From Nocardioides jishulii (GTDB lineage Bacteria > Actinomycetota > Actinomycetes > Propionibacteriales > Nocardioidaceae): a stretch of DNA of 64,000 bases. Each line of letters begins with the position of its first letter. Position 1 is the first letter of the stretch. This document shows, one piece after another, positions 45,723 through 54,821 of this stretch. Under the pieces are notes generated by a model, which had not been told where the DNA came from, ran no database searches, and worked only from the letters and a program-made list of their open reading frames with translations. The DNA is taken from contig NZ_CP040748.1 in the NCBI RefSeq assembly GCF_006007965.1, forward strand, positions 3,286,001 through 3,350,000, written 5' to 3'. Position numbers and translations under genes: made by a program.

Positions 45723-48017
45723 CTACTGGTGCTTGATCTCTTCGATGACTCTGGCGCCCAGCGTGCGCTTCAACAGCTCGGCGCTGTCGAGCTCCTGGGA
45801 CTCCGCGTCCGGGTCGTCACGGCTGACGGCCGCGTCCGCGAGGGCCCGGTCGTCGTTGCGCTTGGGCATCTCGCCGTTGCGCGTCTGCTGGATGGCCTCA
45901 CGGGCAGCCCGCACGGACTGCTGGTCGACCGGTGGCTGCTGCGCCGCCGGCGAGCGGTCGTACGACTCCGGTGGCGGCGGCGGGCCGTCGTCGTCCGGGG
46001 GCTCCGACGGCGGAGGCGGCTCGTAGCCGCCGTCGTCGCCACGGCCGGGCTGGGGACGCTGGCCGGCTGGGCCGGACTGGGGCAAGTCGGCCTGGGCCCG
46101 CTCGGGCTGCCGCTGGTCCGGCTGCGCCTGCGCTGGCTGGGTGGGCTTCACCGCCGGGGACTTCACCGTGTAGGCCGGCCCGGCACCGCCAGGGACCACC
46201 CCGGGGTCCACGACGGCATCGATGTTCCAGGCGACCCCGATGACGTCGATGGCTGCCTCACGCACGATGAGGTCGCTTCCGCCCTTGACGAAGGACTCGC
46301 GCGCCCCGGCGTTGTTGAAGCCCAGGGTGAGCGTGTTGCCGTCGACACCGGTGACCTGGGCGTTCTGGGTCAGCAGCATCCAGGCGAGGCGGCGACGGCT
46401 GCGGACGGCATCGACGACGTCGGGCCACAGGCGTCGTACGTCGACGAGGCTGAGGCCACCGGTCGGCGCACCCGGAGGGTTGGTCGGGGTGGAGGGGTCG
46501 GGCGCGCTCGCAGGAGCCTGCGAAGCGGACTGGCCAGGCGGGGTTGCGCTCGCGGCGGGAGCACCCCACCCCGCGGGTTCGCTGGCAGCAGCGGGCTGCG
46601 CAGGTCGGGTCGGCGCCGCCGGAGCTGGGGCCTGGGGCTGCTGCTGGGGCTGCTGCACCGGCTCCTGGGCGGGGGCCTGCGCTGCGGTGGTCGGGGCGGC
46701 CGGTGCTGCCGAGGGCGGGGCCTGGGCCGCCGGGGGTGCCACCGCCTGGCGCGCTGCCTGCTGGGGCGAGTACTGCGCCGACTGCTGGGTCGGCTGCTGC
46801 TGCTGGGGCGCACGGGACGGCGGCTGGGCGTCACCGGTCGGCACCGCGCCGATGGCGAAGCGCTTCTCCATGCGGTCCAGGCGGGCCTGGACCCCGTCGG
46901 TCGTGTGGTCGGCACCCGGCAGGAGGACCCGGGCGCAGATGAGCTCCAGGAGCAGGCGCGGGGAGATCGCGCCCTTCATGTCCATGAGTCCGGCAGCCAG
47001 GATGTCGGCGGCACGGGAGAGGTCGGACCCGCCGAACCGGGCAGCCTGCGCGGCGAGGCGTTCACCCTGGTCCTGCGAGACGTCGATGAGTCCGGTGGTC
47101 GGGGCGTCCGGCACGGCGGCGACGATGACCAGGTCACGCAGGCGGCGCAGGAGGTCCTCGGCGAACCGACGCGGGTCCTGCCCCGACTCGATCACCTTGT
47201 CGACCACACCGAAGACCGCTGCGCCGTCGGAGGCCGCGAAGGCGTCGACGATCTCGTCCAGCAGGGTGTCCGGGGTGAAGCCGAGCAGCGCGACGGCCAG
47301 CCGGTGGGTGACGCCCTCGGGCCCCGCGCCGCCGATCAGCTGGTCGAGCACGCTCAGGGTGTCTCGGGCCGAACCGGCGCCTGCGCGTACGACGAGCGGC
47401 ACGGCGGCTGGTTCGATGGCCACGCCCTCACGGGCGCAGAGGTCGGAGACGTGCTCCGACAGCATCCGCGGCGGGATGAGCCGGAACGGGTAGTGGTGGG
47501 TACGCGAGCGGATGGTCGGGATGACCTTCTCCGGCTCGGTGGTGGCGAAGATGAACCGCAGGTGAGGCGGCGGCTCCTCCACCAGCTTGAGCAGGGCGTT
47601 GAAGCCCTGGTTCGAGACCATGTGGGCCTCGTCGATGATGTAGATCTTGAAGCGGTCGCGCACCGGGGCGAAGAACGCCTTCTCGCGCAGGTCACGCGCG
47701 TCGTCCACGCCACCGTGCGAGGCCGCGTCGATCTCGATCACGTCGATCGAACCGCCTCCGCCCGTGGCGAGGTCGCGGCACGAGTCGCACTCGCCGCAGG
47801 GCTCGGCGGTGGGCGCCTGCGCGCAGTTCAACGTACGCGCGAGGATGCGCGCCGAGGTCGTCTTGCCGCAGCCGCGTGGGCCGGAGAAGAGGTAGGCGTG
47901 GTTGACCCGGTCGTTCGCCAAGGCGTTGCGCAGCGGCTGCGTGACGTGGTCCTGGCCGATGACCTGGGAGAACGTCTCGGGCCGGTAGCGGCGGTAGAGA
48001 GCGAGCGGTGAGTCCAC
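45723..48017 (-). CDS. dnaX: DNA polymerase III subunit gamma/tau
   Basis: A 764-residue clamp-loader ATPase. AAA+ domain at about 1-240: FSGPRGCGKTTSARIL (about 44), zinc site CAQAPTAEPCGECDSC (about 64-79), Walker B IIDEAHM and the SRC-like RTHHYP. Domain III follows to ~370. A long glutamine/proline/alanine-rich linker (about 400-540) leads to a C-terminal tau-like domain. GTG 48017 has a TAGGGT -10 six bases upstream. It loads the sliding clamp and holds the polymerase cores. Confidence 0.95.
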   Translation of the reverse strand: MDSPLALYRRYRPETFSQVIGQDHVTQPLRNALANDRVNHAYLFSGPRGCGKTTSARILARTLNCAQAPTAEPCGECDSCRDLATGGGGSIDVIEIDAASHGGVDDARDLREKAFFAPVRDRFKIYIIDEAHMVSNQGFNALLKLVEEPPPHLRFIFATTEPEKVIPTIRSRTHHYPFRLIPPRMLSEHVSDLCAREGVAIEPAAVPLVVRAGAGSARDTLSVLDQLIGGAGPEGVTHRLAVALLGFTPDTLLDEIVDAFAASDGAAVFGVVDKVIESGQDPRRFAEDLLRRLRDLVIVAAVPDAPTTGLIDVSQDQGERLAAQAARFGGSDLSRAADILAAGLMDMKGAISPRLLLELICARVLLPGADHTTDGVQARLDRMEKRFAIGAVPTGDAQPPSRAPQQQQPTQQSAQYSPQQAARQAVAPPAAQAPPSAAPAAPTTAAQAPAQEPVQQPQQQPQAPAPAAPTRPAQPAAASEPAGWGAPAASATPPGQSASQAPASAPDPSTPTNPPGAPTGGLSLVDVRRLWPDVVDAVRSRRRLAWMLLTQNAQVTGVDGNTLTLGFNNAGARESFVKGGSDLIVREAAIDVIGVAWNIDAVVDPGVVPGGAGPAYTVKSPAVKPTQPAQAQPDQRQPERAQADLPQSGPAGQRPQPGRGDDGGYEPPPPSEPPDDDGPPPPPESYDRSPAAQQPPVDQQSVRAAREAIQQTRNGEMPKRNDDRALADAAVSRDDPDAESQELDSAELLKRTLGARVIEEIKHQ

Positions 48018-48023
48018 GTGTGA

Positions 48024-48029
48024 ACCCTA
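48024..48029 (-). promoter_or_regulatory. -10 hexamer TAGGGT, leaderless promoter of dnaX
   Basis: TAGGGT, six bases, then GTG 48017 on the minus strand. Confidence 0.6.
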
Positions 48030-48190
48030 ACCACCGATACCGACAACCACCCATTGCGTCGGGAGATCCGTGACCAGAGTGAGAGCAGGGACGCACCTGT
48101 GGCCACTCAGCGGTCCCTGCGCTGCGAGACGCGGTGCGAGCGGGCGCCGGGGCGGGCGGGTCGACGCGACCGTGGACCGGACAAAGAAAA

Positions 48191-48278
48191 GGCCCCCCGT
48201 GCACCCGGCAGAGCCCACCTGCCCTTGCTGCCTTCCGGCCCTGGGGGATTCAGTGAGATACCGCCGCACGGGGGGTTG
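48191..48278 (-). ncRNA. ffs: signal recognition particle RNA, small (4.5S) type
   Basis: About 88 bases. The minus strand has the SRP helix-8 core GGAAGGCAGCAAGGGCAGG and a closing stem CCCCCCGTGC with GCACGGGGGG. TAGACT (48286-48291) is seven to eight bases before the 5' end, and TTTTCTTTG follows the stem as an intrinsic stop. The location between dnaX and tRNA-Ser is common in actinobacteria. The ends are estimated to within a few bases. Confidence 0.9.
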
Positions 48279-48407
48279 GTGGGGAGTCTAGGACAGGCGG
48301 GGTGACGGCGACAAAGCGGCGGGCCATGACGAGATGGTTTCGGCCATTTCGCCGCGCAACGGCAGGCGATTTCCGGGCCGGGGGGAGGTACAGGTAGCCT
48401 CTCCGGC

Positions 48408-48495
48408 GGAGGTATCGCCTAGTGGCCTATGGCGCTCGCTTGGAAAGCGGGTTGGGTTAACGCCCTCGGGGGTTCGAATCCCCCTACCTCCGCCA
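48408..48495 (+). tRNA. tRNA-Ser (anticodon GGA)
   Basis: An 88-base class II tRNA with CCA encoded (48493-48495): acceptor GGAGGTA with TACCTCC, anticodon loop TTGGAAA giving GGA, long variable arm, T-arm GGTTCGAATCC. A TAGCCT -10 (48395-48400) ends seven bases before the mature 5' end. Confidence 0.95.
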
Positions 48496-48513
48496 CAGAT
48501 CCATCGGATCCGA

Positions 48514-48549
48514 CAGGACGCCGGCACGCAGACTCGTGCCGGCGTCCTG
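48514..48549. terminator. terminator after tRNA-Ser / end of type VII genes
   Basis: A perfect 15-bp stem (48514-48528 with 48535-48549), loop CAGACT; it can serve the tRNA on one strand and the secretion genes on the other. Confidence 0.8.
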
Positions 48550-48559
48550 CATTTCTCCC

Positions 48560-48808
48560 TCACCTGCCCGCGGAGGCAGGAGCCGGCGGTGGGAGCTGCT
48601 GCCCGGGGGACGGAGCTCCTCCCGTGCGTACGACGTCGACGAGGAGCGGCGCGGCCCAGACCACGGCCGCCAGGAGCAGGCCAGCCAGCACACCTGCACC
48701 GGGCGCGGGGCCCTGGCCACGGGCGTACGCACGGGTGCGCCCGAAGAGTGCCTGCGTGGCATGGCGACGGCTCCACCGCTGGGCGGCCAGCAGCTCGCTC
48801 CGGCTCAC
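48560..48808 (-). CDS. 82-residue membrane protein resembling only the EccB N-terminus
   Basis: A short protein: a cytoplasmic helix MSRSELLAAQRWSRRHATQA, one membrane helix (GVLAGLLLAAVVWAAPLLVDVV, about 38-58) and a proline-rich end. This is the layout of the first ~80 residues of EccB (helix with paired arginines, then a single membrane segment), but the large periplasmic domain of EccB is missing. GTG 48808 overlaps the EccD stop (GTGA), so it is co-translated. It may replace EccB or be a new accessory part. Confidence 0.5.
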   Translation of the reverse strand: MSRSELLAAQRWSRRHATQALFGRTRAYARGQGPAPGAGVLAGLLLAAVVWAAPLLVDVVRTGGAPSPGQQLPPPAPASAGR

Positions 48809-50115
48809 CACGTGAACCACCGCTCGCCTGCCAGCGTGACGGTGACCGTCAGCGGCAAGGACACCACCAGGACCGTCTCCGCCGTGTCGCCGAGCCACCC
48901 CCACCACGCCCCGGAGGCGCCCCGCGGGACCGCCACGACGACCAGAGGGATGAGCAGTGCCCCGGCGAGCAGGACGCCCAGGACGCCGGGCAGCCACGCG
49001 GGCTGGTGGAGCACGACGTGGAGGACCAGCCACGTCACCGTCACTCCCGCGCCGACCAGTCCGGTGGCCACGACGGTGGACGAACGCTGGTGCCGCAGGC
49101 GGAGCAGGCGTACGAGGAGGACGACCAGGAGCACGGCGGTGGCAGCCATTCCGTGCGGCACGACGAACGGCACCACGGTCAGCAGCAGCACGGTGCCCGA
49201 CCACTGGAGCGACAGCACCAGCCGGTGCGCCAGGAAGATGTCGGCGTCGAGCCTGGCCACGTCGACGCCGCTCCCCTCGGCCTGACCGCGCGTCACCGTC
49301 GCACCGACCGCGAACGAGGGCACGGCCGTGGCGACGAGGCATCCCAGGGCGAGCACGACGAGGAGGACCTCCCACCGTGGAGGTCCCACCGTGGTCGAGA
49401 CCGCTTCCGCCAGCCCCCAGACCGCCATCACCACGAGCGGCGGCGTGGACAACGGCCACCTCGACGACGCCATGACGGGTGCGACGAGTCCCACGGCCGC
49501 GGCGGCTGCCCCCGACGCCACGGTGGCCTCCGTTGCGCCGAGACCTCCGGCGACGGACGCATGCCACCCGGTCACCATGGTGATGGGCACGCCGAGCCAT
49601 CCACCCGCGACCGGAGCCCAGGACGGACCGGCGGCACGGGTCATGAGGACCGTCACGGCCAGCACCAGCAGCGCCCCCGCGCCCACGGCGGCGGAGGTCC
49701 CGGCAGGCAGTCGCGACACCAGGAGGACGACGAGGACCAGACCCACCAGCGTGAGCGGCACCAGGGTCCCCGCCCGTTCGGCGGACCCGGGACCCCACGA
49801 CGCCAGCACCTCGCGTGAGCGCTCGTGCACCGCCTCGACGAGGTCGTCGTGGAGGACGGCGGGTCGATGCTCCTCGTGGTGCGCCGCGGTCAGGACGTCG
49901 CCGTCAGCGACATCCTGACCGAGCAGTCCCCGCTCCGGGTCCAGCCGCTTTCCCCCTGCGGTCACCAGGACGGTCCGGGAGGGGTCGTGCGACCACCCGA
50001 GCCCTCGCAGCACCTCGGGGAGGATCTCCCACAGCGCCACCTCGGCCGGGAGGCTGACGTCGAGCCGACGACGTGGGGCCGCCACCTGGACCCGCAGGAG
50101 GGACGAGTGCGTCAT
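48805..50115 (-). CDS. eccD: type VII secretion membrane protein EccD-like
   Basis: A 436-residue protein. An N-terminal ubiquitin-like (YukD-type) domain (about 5-80: LRVQVAAPRRRLDVSLP, LVTAGGKRLDPERGL) is followed by about eleven membrane helices (about 112-430). That order is diagnostic of EccD, which forms the main channel part of ESX complexes. It starts two bases after the WXG100 gene and overlaps the following small gene, so the minus-strand genes are one operon. Confidence 0.82.
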   Translation of the reverse strand: MTHSSLLRVQVAAPRRRLDVSLPAEVALWEILPEVLRGLGWSHDPSRTVLVTAGGKRLDPERGLLGQDVADGDVLTAAHHEEHRPAVLHDDLVEAVHERSREVLASWGPGSAERAGTLVPLTLVGLVLVVLLVSRLPAGTSAAVGAGALLVLAVTVLMTRAAGPSWAPVAGGWLGVPITMVTGWHASVAGGLGATEATVASGAAAAAVGLVAPVMASSRWPLSTPPLVVMAVWGLAEAVSTTVGPPRWEVLLVVLALGCLVATAVPSFAVGATVTRGQAEGSGVDVARLDADIFLAHRLVLSLQWSGTVLLLTVVPFVVPHGMAATAVLLVVLLVRLLRLRHQRSSTVVATGLVGAGVTVTWLVLHVVLHQPAWLPGVLGVLLAGALLIPLVVVAVPRGASGAWWGWLGDTAETVLVVSLPLTVTVTLAGERWFTW

Positions 50116-50117
50116 GG

Positions 50118-50408
50118 TCAGCCGAAGCGCCGTGAGCCGCGCAGGTCCGCGGCCCGGTAGGCCTGGTTGGCCTCCTCGACGCCGACGGAGAAGTCACGCA
50201 GCAGGGCCACCATTTCGGCGATGGCGGTGTCCCACTGGCGCTGGGCGACGACGTAGGTCTCCTGCGCAGCACCTCCCCAGCTGGACTTCAACGGAGCGAG
50301 CTCCGACTCCAGCTGGTCGAGGCGCCCCTCGATCCGGACTGCGGCCTGGACGAGGTCTCGGCTGGCGCCGTCGAGGGCGCGGTGGTCGACCTGGATTCCG
50401 TTGAACAT
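50118..50408 (-). CDS. WXG100-family protein, copy 2
   Basis: A 96-residue helical-hairpin protein with W-G-G at the turn (LKSSWGGAAQETYVVAQRQW, about 40-59), the WXG signature of ESX substrates. GAGGGGGG precedes ATG 50408. It is 10 bases after another WXG100 gene; the pair should form an EsxA/EsxB-like heterodimer exported by the adjacent EccC/EccD. A clear C-terminal YxxxD/E export signal is not obvious. Confidence 0.82.
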   Translation of the reverse strand: MFNGIQVDHRALDGASRDLVQAAVRIEGRLDQLESELAPLKSSWGGAAQETYVVAQRQWDTAIAEMVALLRDFSVGVEEANQAYRAADLRGSRRFG

Positions 50409-50418
50409 GTCGCCCCCC

Positions 50419-50742
50419 TCAACCCAGCCGACTGAGCAGTCGCTGGGTCACGTCGGCCTGGGCTGAGTCGGTGGCGACGGCGTCGCGTCCCGTCTCCTCG
50501 AGCGCTGCCGCCAGGCCGTCGAGCGCGCCCACGACGCGTTGCTGCTTGCTCTGCCAGGCGTGGTGGAGCCGCTCGAAGGCCCGCGCCCCGTCGCCCTTCC
50601 ACCTGCTCTCCAACGCCTCGATCTCCCCCGCCAGCTGCCGGCTCAGCGTCGTCACGTCCGTCCGTGCCCGCGTGACCGCCTCGGACGCGGCTGCCAGCAC
50701 CCCCTCGCCGACCACCAGGTCTCCCTGACTCATCTGACTCAT
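50419..50742 (-). CDS. WXG100-family protein, copy 1
   Basis: A 107-residue helical hairpin with W-K-G at the turn (ALESRWKGDGARAFERLHHAW, about 43-63 [turn at 48-50]). GGAGGAAG precedes ATG 50742. It heads the minus-strand operon WXG100-WXG100-EccD-mini-EccB, divergent from EccC. The second helix (about 62-95) is longer than in copy 2. It is probably secreted with copy 2. Confidence 0.82.
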   Translation of the reverse strand: MSQMSQGDLVVGEGVLAAASEAVTRARTDVTTLSRQLAGEIEALESRWKGDGARAFERLHHAWQSKQQRVVGALDGLAAALEETGRDAVATDSAQADVTQRLLSRLG

Positions 50743-50991
50743 GCGACTTCCTCCCCTGCTCCGAGAACGCGGCGGACGGTCGTCCCCGCACTGAGCACCC
50801 TGTCGACCCTGCGACCGGGCGCACCAGCCCCAGCACGGCGATCAGCGAAATCTGTGGACAGAGCCGCGGGAGTACGCCGCGTGGTGTCCACAGCGGCCGG
50901 CCGGTGCGGTTCCGCACAGACGGCGCGAACGACCCGGACCGAGAGGGCCGCGTCGCTCCTACCGTCGCCCCACCGACCGCAGGAGGAAGCC

Positions 50992-53900
50992 TTGCCCACC
51001 CCCATGACTGGTCCGACCACCGTCCCGGCGCCCCCGACCCTGCCCCTTCCCGAGGGCAGCAGCACGCTCGTGACGGGCGCCCTTCCCATGCTCGCCGGCT
51101 TCGGGTCGATGGTGATGATGGCTGGGATGACGGGCGTGGGCCAGGCACGCGTCCTGGTGGCGGGAGGCTTCTTCCTCCTCTCCACCTCTGTGCTCCTCGG
51201 CAGCCAGATGGTGCGGCAGAGGCGTCAGCACCAGCAGCGGATCGAGGACCTGCGCCGCACCTTCCTCCGCGACCTCGCCCGCGCCCGCGGGGAGATCGAC
51301 GCCCGCGCCAGCGAACGGCGTACGCGCCTCGACACCGCCCTGCCGCCGCTGCCGTCGCGACTCGGCGACATCGCAGGGGCGGCCAGCCGCACGCTCCAGT
51401 CGATCCGGATCGGAGTCGCTCGTCTGGGCCCGGAGCACACCCCCGAGCTGCTGCCACCCGAGGACCCGGACCGGGCGGATCCCGTGGCCGTGCGCGCCGT
51501 CGAGGCCCTGACCTCGCAGGCGCGGTTGAGCCAGGAGCTGCCCCTCGGTCTCGACTGGGCGCAGTGGGACCGCGTCACGGCGCAGGGCGAGGAGGCGCAG
51601 CGCGTGGACCTGGTGCGTCTGCTCGTCTGCCAGAGCGCCGTCGCCCACCATCCCTCGACGCTGAGGATCGTCCTGGTGGCACGACCCGAGGACCTGTACC
51701 GGTGGGACTGGCTCAAGTGGCTCCCCCACCACCGGTCGGCGTCCGAGCACGACGCCGTCGCCGGACGGCGGCTCGTCCTGGCCAGACTCGACGACCTCCC
51801 GGCCGACGAACGCCACCACACGCTCGTCGTCGTGGACGGGGTGGCCGCTCCCGTGGTCCCGTCGCGGACCTCGCTGCTCCAGGTGGACGTCCACCACACC
51901 GAGGTCGGGGCGCGGGAGAGCGTCGTACGTCTGGACGGCGCCTCCGCGGTGTGGGAGACGTCTGACTCCACGACCCACTTCTCGCCCGACGCCTGCAGCC
52001 ACGCCCTGGCTGAGACCGTGGCACGTCGCGTCGACGGCGCCCACCAGACCGCCCGGTCCGTCGAGCACGCGGCCCTCGACGACCTACCGGCCCTGGTGGG
52101 GGTGCCCGAGATCGACCGCTGGACGCCGGAGGAGACGTGGTCCGGTCCCGCTGCGCAGCTGGCCGTCCCGATCGGCCTCGACGAGGAGCACCGACCCGTC
52201 GTGCTCGATCTGAAGGAGTCCGCGCACGGCGGCGACGGTCCCCACGGGCTGGTGGTGGGAGCCACCGGTTCCGGCAAGTCGGAGCTGCTGCGGACCCTGG
52301 TGCTGGGCCTCGCCATGACGCACGCCCCGCTGGACCTCGCAATGGTGCTGGTCGACTTCAAGGGTGGCGCCACCTTCGCAGGCCTCTCGAGGCTGCCTCA
52401 CGTCTCGGCCCTCGTGACCAACCTCGGGGACGACCTCTCCCTCGTGGACCGGATGGCCGACACCTTGACCGGAGAGCTGGTCCGTCGCCAGGAGGTGCTG
52501 CGCGCCCACGGCCACTCCTCACTCGTCGAGCACCGCGAGGCGAGGGCGTCCGACCCCTCCCTGGAGCCGATGCCGTCATTGTTCGTCTGCATCGACGAGT
52601 TCTCCGAGCTGCTCTCGGCCCGCCCGGAGTTCATCGACGTCTTCGTCGCCATCGGGCGCGTGGGCCGCTCCCTCGGCGTCCACCTTCTCCTGGCGTCCCA
52701 GCGGATCGAGGAGGGCCGTCTGCGCGGGCTCGAGACGCACCTGTCCTACCGGATCGGACTGCGCACCTTCTCCGCGGCTGAGTCCCGGGCCGCCCTCGGC
52801 GTCCCGGACGCCTTCTCCCTGCCTTCGTCGCCGGGGGCCGGCTACCTCAGCACCGGAACCGGGGGTCTGAGGCGCTTCTCCGCGGCGTACGTCTCGGGGC
52901 CCCCAACCCAGCGCCGGGTCATCGCTCCCTTCCGCCGCCCTCTGCCCTGGACGCTGCTGCCGCTGCCCCGGCCGGTGGCACCGATCCCGCGAGCCGACGC
53001 GACGACAGGCCCTGCTGGCGTCAGCACCGTTGACGTCGTCGTCGATCGCGTCGCGCACCTTCCGCGTACCCGCCCCATCTGGCTGCCCCCGTTGGAGCAT
53101 TCGGCGGCGTTGGGTGAGCTGCTCACCGACGTACGCAGCGACCCTGCGCTGGGCCTGCACTCCCCACGGATCCGGGCGGCTGCGGGACGGCAGGTCGCGG
53201 TCGGAGTGGTGGACCGCCCCCGCGAGCAGCGGCGAGACGTGTGGTCGCTGGACCTGTCCGGCGCCACCGGCCACTGTGCCGTCATCGGTGGCCCCCGCAG
53301 TGGTCGTACGACGGCGCTGCGCACCATCGTGACCGGCCTCGCCCTGGGTGCCACACCGACAGAGCTCCAACTCTTCCTCCTCGACTTCGGCGGCGGCGGC
53401 CTTGCTCCGCTGGCTGGCCTGCCGCACGTGGCGGGCCACGCCTCCCGGGGAGAGGAGCTGCTGTCGCGGCTGGCCCAGGAGGTCCGCGACCTGGTCGACC
53501 GCCGCGAGGCCCTCTTCCGCGACCACGGACTCGACGGTTTCGACGCGTACGTCCGCGCACGTGCCGCCGGCAGGGTGGACGACGGCTACGGCGAGATCTT
53601 CGTGGTGGTCGACGGGTGGGGCACCCTGCGCAGCGACGACCACGACCTCGAGGCGGCGCTGCACCGCGTGGCCGAGCGGGCGCTGACGTTCGGGGTCCAC
53701 CTGGTCGTGGCCACCCAACGCTGGGGCGACCTGCGGCCCGCCGTACGCGACCTGTTCGGCTCGCAGGTCGAGCTGCGGCTCGGCGACCCCGCCGAGTCGA
53801 CGGTCCACCGGGCGCGGGCCGCCACCGTGCCGGCCGGTGTGCCCGGACGTGGGTTGGTGACCGGCGGGCTGCACCTGCTCACCGCCCGACCAGCGCTGGA

Positions 53901-54735
53901 TGCGACGTCGGACGTCACCGACCTGGTGGCGGCGATCGACCGCCACTGGAGCGGCACGCGACCCCCGCGCATCACCCGCCTGCCCGAGTCCGTCGACCTC
54001 GACGGGCTGCTGGCCGACGTCGACGTCCCCGCGGACACGATCCTCCTGGGCGCCAGCAGCGCCGACGTTCCGGTGGGACTCGACCTCGGGGTCGACCTGC
54101 ACCTGGTGGTCCGGGGCGCCCACGGGTCGGGCCGCAGCAGCACGCTGCGCACCTACCTGCATGAAGTCACCAGGGCGCGACCACCGAGCCACCTCCAGGT
54201 GGTGCTGGTGGACCCCCGCGGGAGTCTCGACGGAGTCGTGGAGCACGAGCACCTGCTCCACCACCTGGTGTCACGCCAACAGACCAGCGCCGCCCTCGCT
54301 GAGCTGGCCTCCTACCTGGAAGGACGCCTCCCGACCCCCGACGTCGGCGTCGAGGCACTGCGCTCGCGCTCGTGGTGGAGCGGCGCCGAGGTGGTCGTGG
54401 TGGTCGACGACCACGACCTCGTGACTGCTGGTGGGTGGCAGCAGAGTGGGCTGCAACGTCTCACCTCCCTGCTCCCCCAAGCGCGCGACGTCGGGCTCCG
54501 GGTGGTCGTGGCGCAACGCACCGGTCGCGGAGCACGCAGCCACGATCCGTTCGTCCAGGCACTGCACGACCTCGACGTGGCGGTGCTCGACCTCACCGCC
54601 GACGACTCCACCGGTTCTCGTACGCCTCCGGGCCGGGCCCGTCTCACGACACGCCGACGCGTTCCTCGGGCTCTCCACGTGGCACAGGTGCGCGTTCCGT
54701 CACCGGCAGTCGGCGTCCATGGCGGTCCACCCTGA
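50992..54735 (+). CDS. eccC: type VII secretion ATPase EccC (FtsK/SpoIIIE type)
   Basis: A 1247-residue motor with two N-terminal membrane helices (about 20-65), then three ATPase domains. Domain 1 has an intact Walker A GATGSGKSE (about 422) and Walker B VCIDEFSEL. Domains 2 (GGPRSGRTT, about 765) and 3 (GAHGSGRSS, about 1042) have Arg in place of the Walker A Lys, and Walker B regions VVVDGW and VVVDDHD. TTG 50992 is chosen because AGGAGGA lies five bases before it; ATG 51004 is also in frame. TACCGT (50960-50965) is a likely -10. It drives export of WXG100 proteins. Confidence 0.88.
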   Translation: MPTPMTGPTTVPAPPTLPLPEGSSTLVTGALPMLAGFGSMVMMAGMTGVGQARVLVAGGFFLLSTSVLLGSQMVRQRRQHQQRIEDLRRTFLRDLARARGEIDARASERRTRLDTALPPLPSRLGDIAGAASRTLQSIRIGVARLGPEHTPELLPPEDPDRADPVAVRAVEALTSQARLSQELPLGLDWAQWDRVTAQGEEAQRVDLVRLLVCQSAVAHHPSTLRIVLVARPEDLYRWDWLKWLPHHRSASEHDAVAGRRLVLARLDDLPADERHHTLVVVDGVAAPVVPSRTSLLQVDVHHTEVGARESVVRLDGASAVWETSDSTTHFSPDACSHALAETVARRVDGAHQTARSVEHAALDDLPALVGVPEIDRWTPEETWSGPAAQLAVPIGLDEEHRPVVLDLKESAHGGDGPHGLVVGATGSGKSELLRTLVLGLAMTHAPLDLAMVLVDFKGGATFAGLSRLPHVSALVTNLGDDLSLVDRMADTLTGELVRRQEVLRAHGHSSLVEHREARASDPSLEPMPSLFVCIDEFSELLSARPEFIDVFVAIGRVGRSLGVHLLLASQRIEEGRLRGLETHLSYRIGLRTFSAAESRAALGVPDAFSLPSSPGAGYLSTGTGGLRRFSAAYVSGPPTQRRVIAPFRRPLPWTLLPLPRPVAPIPRADATTGPAGVSTVDVVVDRVAHLPRTRPIWLPPLEHSAALGELLTDVRSDPALGLHSPRIRAAAGRQVAVGVVDRPREQRRDVWSLDLSGATGHCAVIGGPRSGRTTALRTIVTGLALGATPTELQLFLLDFGGGGLAPLAGLPHVAGHASRGEELLSRLAQEVRDLVDRREALFRDHGLDGFDAYVRARAAGRVDDGYGEIFVVVDGWGTLRSDDHDLEAALHRVAERALTFGVHLVVATQRWGDLRPAVRDLFGSQVELRLGDPAESTVHRARAATVPAGVPGRGLVTGGLHLLTARPALDATSDVTDLVAAIDRHWSGTRPPRITRLPESVDLDGLLADVDVPADTILLGASSADVPVGLDLGVDLHLVVRGAHGSGRSSTLRTYLHEVTRARPPSHLQVVLVDPRGSLDGVVEHEHLLHHLVSRQQTSAALAELASYLEGRLPTPDVGVEALRSRSWWSGAEVVVVVDDHDLVTAGGWQQSGLQRLTSLLPQARDVGLRVVVAQRTGRGARSHDPFVQALHDLDVAVLDLTADDSTGSRTPPGRARLTTRRRVPRALHVAQVRVPSPAVGVHGGPP

Positions 54736-54809
54736 ACGGCCACCCCTCGTGTGGCGCTGGCCACCACGCAGCGGAGGCCGGACCTCAGGTGGAACACACG
54801 GTGCGCCGA

Positions 54810-54815
54810 TATAGT
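54810..54815 (+). promoter_or_regulatory. -10 hexamer TATAGT, leaderless promoter
   Basis: TATAGT, six bases, then GTG 54822; it separates this gene pair from eccC. Confidence 0.6.
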
Positions 54816-54821
54816 CGCCGC

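Noticed and set aside
45474..48011. An 845-codon open frame on the plus strand opposite dnaX
   Set aside because: Same reason: a GC-driven shadow of dnaX with no motif and no ribosome site.
48408..50992. tRNA-Ser(GGA) as an attachment site for a genomic island carrying the type VII genes
   Set aside because: I see no integrase and no repeat of the tRNA 3' end at the other side of the cluster, and base composition does not change.
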